Positions 18,580-25,631 of a DNA stretch of 25,631 nucleotides are shown here, one piece after another. The notes beneath the pieces were generated by a model. It worked only from the letters and a program-made list of their open reading frames with translations, ran no database searches and had not been told where the DNA came from. The DNA is from Lingula anatina. Taxonomy: Eukaryota > Brachiopoda > Lingulata > Lingulida > Lingulidae. The stretch spans positions 14,395-40,025 of the forward strand of contig NW_019776047.1 in NCBI RefSeq assembly GCF_001039355.2. Direction: 5' to 3'. Within the stretch, counting starts at the first letter, position 1, and every line of letters starts with the position of its first letter. A program made the position numbers and the translations under genes.

Positions 18580-19300
18580 TATCAACACGTAGTCATCCTG
18601 AAACGATTTTGGATTATATTAATCAGGTTTATCATCTGGGCGGATTGCTGGCCCAATTTTATCTCCCCCTTCCAGATTTTAAATGTTCACCATTACACAT
18701 TATTCCTAAATCTGAACCTTACAAATTCCGTGTTATTCACTACCTTTCCCCACCTGGACTCGGTTAATTCTAATATACCCAGAGTATTTTCTGTACGACT
18801 TACATGTAATTATACGATTATCGCCCATGTCCAACATTTCGGCCCTGGTGCTCTTTTAGCTAAGTCTGACATTCTAGATGTTTTCCGCATTTCATCTCTT
18901 AGCCTTTTGGATTATCATCTTCTTTGTTTCTCTCGGAATGAATTATTTTATTTTGAAACAATTCTGCCAATGGGTGCAAGTTGTCCGTGCCAAATATTTA
19001 ATCACTGAGTACAGCTCTACAATGGATGTTAAGAAATTTCATGCCTCGGCCATATCCTATATACTGGATGATTTTTGTTTCATTGGACCCCCCAATTCCA
19101 ATAACTGTCAAGTTATTTACAAAATTTTCATGCGTTGTGCAAGCGGATTGAGGTTCCCATTAAAAAAAAAAACTTTACTCCGACCACTTGTTTAACTATT
19201 TGCGGCGTTGAAATAGATTCGCTAGTAGGTCGTTTGCCACAGGACAAATTGGAAAAGTGTTATGTTTTAGTTTCCCAGCTTTCTCAAGGAAAAATAGGTA
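18580..19300 (+). pseudogene. DIRS reverse transcriptase, frameshifted
   Basis: Successive frames give LGGLLAQFYLPLPDFKCSPL, IIPKSEPYKFRVIHYLSPPG, DSVNSNIPRVFSV, HFGPGALLAKSDILDVFRIS, LFYFETILPMGASCPCQIF, the catalytic box SYILDDFCFIGPPNSNNCQV, and CLTICGVEIDSLVGRLPQDK. The YLDD-type box and the GALLAKSDI block are characteristic of DIRS/Ngaro RT. At least three frame changes occur (before 18765, near 18985 and near 19135). Confidence 0.88.
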
Positions 19301-19700
19301 CAATTGAAAGAGTTACAATCTCTTATTGGTTTTTTAAACTTTGCATGCTTAGGCGTAGTACCGGGCAGAGCTTTCTTACGCCGCTTAATTGATTTACCTG
19401 TTGGTGCTAGGCGCCCGCGTCATTATATTCGACTCAATAGTGAAGCAAGAGCGGACCTAGGCATGTGGCTTCATTTTTTACATCACTTTAATGGAAAGTC
19501 AGTCCTGCTGCCGTCATCATGGCAATCGTCAGATACCTTACACTTGTTTACAGATGCCTTGGGGTCAACAGCTTATGCGGCGGTCTTTGGCTGTCACTGG
19601 TTCTTTATAATGGGATGCGGTAGCTGCACTTTGGCATATCACAGTTAAAGAACCGTTTCCTATAGTTCTTGCTTTGAAATTTTGGTAATCTCAGCTGCTT
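19300..19700 (+). pseudogene. DIRS RNase H region
   Basis: The frame 19304-19646 reads KELQSLIGFLNFAC, VVPGRAFLRRLIDLPVG, RPRHYIRLNSEARADLGMWL, FLHHFNGKSVLLPSSWQ, and TLHLFTDALGSTAYAAVFGC, with the first RNase H Asp in LFTDA. After a stop it continues in another frame as TVKEPFPIVLALKFW, the next RNase H block. The last acidic motifs (SDN..VV) are not found, and sequence jumps to a recombinase-like piece. Confidence 0.9.
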
Positions 19701-19721
19701 GAGTCCGACAGGTACATCTGC

Positions 19722-19860
19722 CAAGTTCAAGCCATGTTCGATTACCGACGAACCTTTGCGCATGCGTTAGGTACTTTATTTCAGTTTATTGATGGAACAC
19801 CGGTCACTTATTCTTATATGTTTCTTCAGAATTATCCAAAGCCCTTGCTTTTGCAGGATA
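19722..19860 (+). pseudogene. tyrosine recombinase fragment of the DIRS element
   Basis: Reads CQVQAMFDYRRTFAHALGTL, then FQFIDGTPVTYSYMFLQNYP. This resembles the middle of DIRS recombinases, where a C.V.A...Y.....R...G.LF.F.DG.P+T pattern precedes the second catalytic box. The expected HSFRIG box and catalytic Tyr are not recognisable; after ..YKG the frame runs into the A33 run. Assignment rests on pattern memory alone. Confidence 0.6.
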
Positions 19861-19909
19861 TATATATAAAGGCGGCCTTGTTTTTATCATTATGTGTGTT
19901 TCATGTTTT

Positions 19910-19910
<1 letters not shown>

Positions 19911-19943
<33 letters not shown>
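19911..19943 (+). repeat. A33 homopolymer
   Basis: Thirty-three consecutive A inside the DIRS-derived sequence, in the plus (coding) direction, directly after the recombinase fragment and before a T-rich 3' tail. It could be an internal poly(A) tract from reverse transcription of a prematurely polyadenylated RNA, an expanded A run, or an assembly effect. Confidence 0.95.
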
Positions 19944-19945
<2 letters not shown>

Positions 19946-20469
19946 ACAGGGTGGGATCACTATTTTAATGCCTTCTTTGGCTCCCTTAATTTAATTCATG
20001 GTTGCCAGTTTCTCTTCCTATCCCTCATTCAGCTGTAGCTAGTTCTTCATGGGATATGGATTTGTAGTTGCACATTTTTTTAGTAGCACATAGGATTCAG
20101 ATATAATGTCAGATGTTGTTTATCATTCCAATTTTTTCACAAGCACTCCTCGGTTGGTGGGGATGTGAGCTTCTCTCACATCATATGGCCTTTTATTTTC
20201 ATTTGCGCCAACTTTTTGCTCCTATAGCTGTTGTAATTCCTCATATTTTTCTTAATTAATCCTGGTTACACTCATTAACATACTTTATTATTTATATATT
20301 ATAGCACTTATATAATTTGGGGGATGTTTTATTATCTCCCCAGTTTTGTAACTTTGTATCTTATTAGTATTCGTCATTAATAAATGACAATGTTCAGTCA
20401 TATGGACTTATCTAACTTAATTTGGAGCAAAAACAGAGCTTCGTTGTGCTTGTGAACATTTGGCTACAT
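19944..20469 (+). other. probable DIRS 3' tail
   Basis: T-rich sequence with no conserved protein. Scattered frames (for example GWWGCELLSHHMAFYFHLRQ near 20155) have no assignable domain. AATAAA occurs near 20380. It ends where the satellite resumes at about 20470. Confidence 0.5.
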
Positions 20470-21748
20470 AAAACTGAAACAACGCAAACAAACACAGTGA
20501 TCAAAATAAATATTAACAGTAAAAGTGATAACAGTAACGTGCACAGTAATGAGAATGAACACAAGGAAAAAGAGTGCAAACAGCCATACACAGTCATCAC
20601 AGTATGTTCAAACATATTCAGTAACAATACAGAAAAGACACAGCAAACAGAATATAAACAGACACATAGACATACATCAACAGCATGATCATTCAGCACA
20701 GTAGTAATGATTATAAACAAATAAATAGACAAAACTGACATACACAGTGCTCAAAATAAATACAATCAAAAACAGTGACAACACAAACATGCACAGTAAT
20801 CAAAATAAATACAAACACAGTCACAATACAGACATACACAGTGATCAGAATAAGTTGAAATGTACAGTGACAACACAACCATGTAAAGTAACCAGGTAAC
20901 TGTTATAACAGTAACATGCATCGTAATGAAAATGAACACAAGGAAAAAGAGTGAAAACATAGCCATACACAGTCATCACAATATATACAAACACATTCAG
21001 TAATAATACAGAAAAAACACAGCAAACAGAATATAAACAGACACATAGTCATACATTGACAAGACCATCATTCAGTGAAATATATTAATGTTTACAAACG
21101 AAGAGAGTGACAAAATTGACATACTAGTATGCATTTCTAACAATAAATACAAACACCAACAGTAATGACAGAAACATAAACAGTATTGTAAATAAATACA
21201 AACAAACACAATCACAATTCAAAAATTTGACATGCACATTGCTCACAATAAATACAAACACCAACAGTAATGGCATAAACATGAACAGTGATTTAAATAA
21301 GTATAAACAAACACAGTCACAATACAGACATACACAGTGATCAGAATAAATTTTGACATGTACAGTGACAACACAACCATGCACAGTAACTAGAACGAAC
21401 ACTATAATAAATTAGGTGATAGCACAGTCATACACAGTGATCAGTGATGGGGTGAAAACACAGACATACACAGTGATCACAATATATATACAAACACATA
21501 CAATGACAAAAGAGAATGGAAACAGCAATTGGAATATAAAAAGACACAAACTAAGCTTACAGCAACAACACAAACATAAACAATTATAATAATGATTAAA
21601 AACATATATAGAGAAAAAAACTGACATAAACATTGCTCACAATAAATAGAAACACCAACAGTAATGACACAAACATGAACAGTGATTTAAATAAGTACAA
21701 ACAAACACAGTCACAATACAGACAAACACAGTGATCAGAATAAATTTT

Positions 21749-21751
<3 letters not shown>

Positions 21752-21812
<61 letters not shown>
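21752..21812. repeat. (AT)n microsatellite, about 30 repeats
   Basis: An uninterrupted AT dinucleotide run. To the left is TAAATTTTGAC and to the right is ACAGTTATAATAATGAT; in other copies of the satellite these two are separated by roughly 250 bp of unit sequence, so the microsatellite sits at a deletion junction. Confidence 0.97.
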
Positions 21813-21815
<3 letters not shown>

Positions 21816-23429
21816 TTATAATAATGATAAAAACATAGAGAGAAAAAACTGACATAAACATTGCTCACACTTGCACAGTAATGAAAATGAACACAAGAAT
21901 ATAAACAGACACATAGACATACAGTGACAGTGCTATCATGCAGAGAAATAGTAATGATTACAAATAAATACATTGACAAAACAGACATACACATTGCTCA
22001 CAATAAATACAAACATAAACAGTGACAACACAAACAAGAGCAGTAACGTAAATAAATACAAACAAACACAGTCACAATACAGACATACACAGTGATCAGA
22101 ATAAATTTTGACATGTACAGTGACAACACAACCATGTATAGTAATCAGAATGAACACAAATTAATTGGATGATTACACAGTAATACACAGTGATCAGTGA
22201 TGGAGTGAAAACAGAGACATACACAGTGATCACAATATATATACAAACACGAACAGTACAGAATGGAAATAGTGTTCACAATAAATACAAACATCAATAG
22301 TAATGACGCAAACACATACAGTGATCACGATAAATACAAACACAAACAGTGACAACATTAACATGCACAGTAATGATATTTATTACAAACAAACAGAAGG
22401 ACAAACAGACTTTCACAGTGATCAGAATTGTGTGCAGACACAAACATTAACAACACAAACATATACAGTGCTCAAAATAAATACAATCACAAACAGTGAC
22501 AACACAAACATGCACAGTAATCAAAATAAATAGAAACAAACACAGTCACAATACAGACATACACAGTGATCAGAATAAGTTGACATGTACAGTGACAACA
22601 CAACCATATAAAGTAACAAAGCAACTGTTATAACAGTATCATGCATCGTAATGAAAAAGAAGACAAGGAAAAAGTGATCACAATATATATACAAACACGT
22701 ATAATGAGAGTACAGAATGGAAACAGTGTTCACGATAAATACAAACATCAACAGTAAATACGCAAACACATACAGTGATCACAATAAATACAAACACAAA
22801 CAGTGACAACATTAACATGCACAGTAATGATATATATTACAAACAAACAGAAGGACAAATAAACTTTCACAGTGATCAGAATTATGTGCAGACATAAACA
22901 GTAAGAACACAAACATACACAGTGATCAAAAATATTAACATGAACAGTGATAACAGTAATGTGCACTGTTATGACAATGAACACAATGGAAAAAAGTGCA
23001 AACATAGCTGTACACAGTCATCACAATATATACAAACACATTTAGTAAGCATACAGAATAGACAGAAAAAAGAATATAAATAGACACATAGACATACATT
23101 GACAACACTCAGCATTGAGCGCTATAGTTATAATGATAAACAAATAGAGGGACAAAACTGACATACACATTGCTAATAATAAATACAAACACTAACAATA
23201 ATAACACAAACATACACAGTGATCACAATAAAAACAAACCCAAACAATGACAACACATACATGCACAGCAATGATAATGATTACAAACAAATAGAAAAAC
23301 AAACAGACTAACACAGTGATCAGAATTATATGCAGACACAAACAGTAACAACGCGAACATACACAGTGCTCAAAATAAAAATAAACATGTACATTGATAA
23401 TAGTAATGTGCACTGTAATTAGAATATTC

Positions 23430-23463
23430 ATTGTGAGCAATGTTTATGTCATTTTTTTTCTCT
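23430..23463 (-). repeat. inverted piece of satellite
   Basis: ATTGTGAGCAATGTTTATGT followed by a T-run and CTCT is the reverse complement, with one mismatch, of the module ACATAAACATTGCTCACAAT preceded by AGAGAAAAAAACTG that occurs in normal orientation at about 21611, 23946 and 24647. The normal orientation resumes directly after it. Confidence 0.85.
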
Positions 23464-25520
23464 CAGAACAGAATATAAACAGACACATAGTCATACATAG
23501 ACAACACCATCATTCAGCACAATAGTAATGGTTACAAACAAATAGAGTGCAAAATCTGACATACACATTGCTCACAATAAATACAAACACCAACAGTAAT
23601 GACACAAACATGAACAGTAATGTAAATAAATACAAACAAACACAGTCACAATACAGACATACACAGTGATCAGAATTAATTTTGACATGTACAGTGACAA
23701 CGCAACCATGCACAGTAACCAGAATAAACACTAATTAATTAGGTGATAGCACAGTCATACACAGTGATCAGTGATGGGGTGAAAACACAGACATACATGT
23801 ACACAATGATCACAATATATATACAAACACATACAATGACAATAGAGAATGGAAACAGCAATTGGAACATAAAAAGATGCAAACTAAGCTTACAGCAACA
23901 ACACAAACATGAACAGTTATAATAAAGATTAAAAACATATATAGAGAAAAAACTGACATAAACATTGCTCACAATAAATAGAAACACCAACAGTAATGAC
24001 ACAAACATGAACAGTGATCAAAATAAATATTAACATGCACAGTTATAACAGTAACATGCATCGTAATGAGAATTAACACAAGGAAAAAGAGTGAAAACAT
24101 AGCTGTACACAGTGATCACAATACATGGAAACACATACAGTGACAATACAAAATAGACACAGAGAACAGAATATAAACAGACACGTAGACATACAGTAAC
24201 AGTACTATCATGTAGAGTAATAGCAATGATTACAAACAAAAACATTGACAAAACAGACATATACATTACTCACAATAAATACAAACACGAACAGTGACAA
24301 CACAAACATGAACAGTAATGTAAAAAAATACAAACAAACACAGTCACAATATACAAATACACAGTGATAAGAATAAGTTGACATGTACAGTGACAACACC
24401 ACTATGTAAAGTAACCAAGTAGCTGTTATAACAGTAAAAAGCATCAAAATGAAAATGAACACAAGGAAAAAGAGTGAAAACATAGCTGTACACAGTCATC
24501 ACAATATATACAAAGACATTCAGTAGAAACAGTGAATAACAGACACAGCAAACATAATATAAACAGACACATCAGAATTATGTGCAGACACAAACAGTAA
24601 AAACACAAACATAAACAATTATAATAATTATTAAAAACATATATAGAGAAAAAAACTGACATAAACATTGCTCACAATAAATAGAAACACCAACAGTAAT
24701 GACACAAACCTGAACAGTGATTTAAATAAGTACAAACAAACACAGTCACAATACAGACAAACACAGTGATCAGAATAAATTTTGACATGTACAGTGACAA
24801 CGCAACCATGCACAGTAACCAGAATAAACACTAATTAATTAGGTAATAGCACAGTCATACACAGTGATCAGTGATGGGGTGAAAACACAGACATACATGT
24901 ACACAGTGATCACAATATATATATACAAACACATACAATGACAAAAGAGAATGGAAACAGCAATTGGAATATAAAAAGATGCAAACTATGCTTACAGCAA
25001 CAACACAAACATGAACAGTTATAATAATGATTAAAAACATATAGAGAGAAAAAACTGACATAAACATTGCTCACAATAAATAGAAACACCAACAGTAATG
25101 ACACAAACATGAACAGTGATCAAAATAAATATTAACATGCACAGTTATAACAGTAACATGCATCGTAATGAGAATTAACACAAGGAAAAAGAGTGAAAAC
25201 ATAGCTGTACACAGTGATCACAATACATGGAAACACATACAGTGACAATACAGAATAGACACAGAGAACAGGATATAAACAGACACATAGACATACAGTG
25301 GCATAACTATCATACAGAGTAATAGTAATGATTACAAACAAATACATTGACAAAACAGACATTACTCACAATAAATACAAACAGTGACAACAAACATACA
25401 CAGTGATCAAAATAAATATCAACATGAACAGTGATAACAGTAATGTGTAATGAGAATGAACAAGAAAAACAAGTGAAAACATAGCCGTATACTGCGGAAG
25501 CCGACTGGTGCCATATGTTG

Positions 25521-25620
25521 AAAAAAATTTTTTATCTCGAAATTTCGAGATAGTGTTTTGAAATTTGAACAAAAAAATTTTATCTCGAAATTTCGAGATA
25601 GCATTTTGAAATTTGAACAA
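25521..25620. repeat. two tandem units around a perfect 20-bp palindrome
   Basis: TATCTCGAAATTTCGAGATA occurs at 25533-25552 and 25581-25600, 48 bp apart. Each is preceded by an A7-T run and followed by a TTTTGAAATTTGAAC block. The preceding sequence (25488-25520, GCGGAAGCCGACTGGTGCCA) is neither satellite nor palindrome and may be the edge of a mobile element. The window ends in a run of A right after the second unit. Confidence 0.9.
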
Positions 25621-25631
25621 AAAAAAAAAAA

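Larger units (their letters stand above)
16560..20469 (+). mobile_element. DIRS-type (tyrosine-recombinase) retroelement, decayed
   Basis: An insertion within the satellite. Order: a T-rich 5' region with a 74-75-bp tandem repeat, a gag-like ORF1 start (ATG 17747), a zinc knuckle, RT, RNase H, a tyrosine-recombinase fragment, an A33 run, and a 3' tail. RT and RNase H have the DIRS/Ngaro-type signature (KELQSLIGFLNFAC, VPGRAFLRRLIDLPVG, LFTDA). DIRS elements integrate with a tyrosine recombinase and do not produce target duplications; none was seen. Frameshifts and stops occur throughout, and most of the recombinase is missing. Terminal or internal complementary repeats were not found, so both ends are approximate. 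Confidence 0.87.
20470..25490. repeat. A-rich satellite, block C, with higher-order unit near 1.1 kb
   Basis: The longest block. The landmark GTGATGGGGTGAAAACACAG occurs at 21444, 23771 and 24871 (a related form at 22197), so the last two copies are 1100 bp apart. AGGAAAAAGAGTGAAAACAT recurs at 24081 and 25183, 1102 bp apart. About 23560-24290 and 24660-25390 are nearly the same sequence. Within a unit, ACAGTGAT(C/A)A pulses recur every 20-35 bp. Many minus-strand frames of 60-130 codons (CVCLYCDCVCLYLF type) come from the repeat and lack any gene features. Confidence 0.95.

Noticed and set aside
8893-25490. CRISPR-like array, because of regularly spaced short repeats
   Set aside because: Spacing varies, spacers are themselves repeated, the genome is eukaryotic, and no cas-like genes exist.

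Overview
This window is nuclear DNA of an animal, most likely a marine invertebrate. The evidence is a spliced gene with phase-matched GT-AG exons, a SEA/EGF membrane protein, Tc1, Harbinger-like and hAT-like DNA transposons, two Ty3/gypsy-type LTR retroelements and a DIRS-type retroelement. DIRS plus SEA-EGF proteins would suit a lancelet, hemichordate, echinoderm or similar, but the species cannot be fixed from the sequence. No rRNA, tRNA, CRISPR array or bacterial-type operon was seen.

Layout. (1) 1-5,600 is mostly gene-free. It holds a dead Tc1-type transposase (minus strand, 1178-2445) split by a 235-bp MITE (1899-2133), and a 53-bp perfect inverted repeat (3135-3249). (2) 5,618-8,527 carries the 3' part of the one real host gene, on the minus strand. 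Four small exons rebuild the second half of a reprolysin (M12B) zinc protease domain with an intact zinc site and Met-turn. A large last exon then encodes a SEA domain, two EGF-like modules, one transmembrane helix and a short tail. The four protease exons join in phase without gaps, and a second MITE (about 7456-7678) sits just upstream of the exon holding the zinc site. (3) From 8,569 to the end the window is repeat DNA: a 62-bp minisatellite, then an A-rich 'ACAGTGATCACAA'-type satellite with a higher-order unit near 1.1 kb. The satellite occurs in three blocks (about 8893-10363, 15415-16325 and 20470-25490).

The blocks are separated by retroelement wrecks. Between the first two lie a truncated minus-strand gypsy element (itself carrying a 158-bp hAT-like MITE with an 8-bp target duplication in gag) and, head to head with it, an internally deleted plus-strand gypsy-type element. 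Between the second and third lies a decayed DIRS-type element with a gag-like zinc knuckle, RT, RNase H and a piece of tyrosine recombinase. Sequence continuity across the breaks suggests the blocks were one array that was later split.

How the parts relate. Only the protease-SEA-EGF gene looks like working host coding sequence, and its last exon has two compensating frameshifts that may be assembly errors. The prodomain and first half of the protease domain are not in the window. The array and retroelements therefore either fill a very large upstream intron or mark where the gene is cut off. The many small cysteine- and valine-rich minus-strand reading frames across the array are products of its base composition, not genes.
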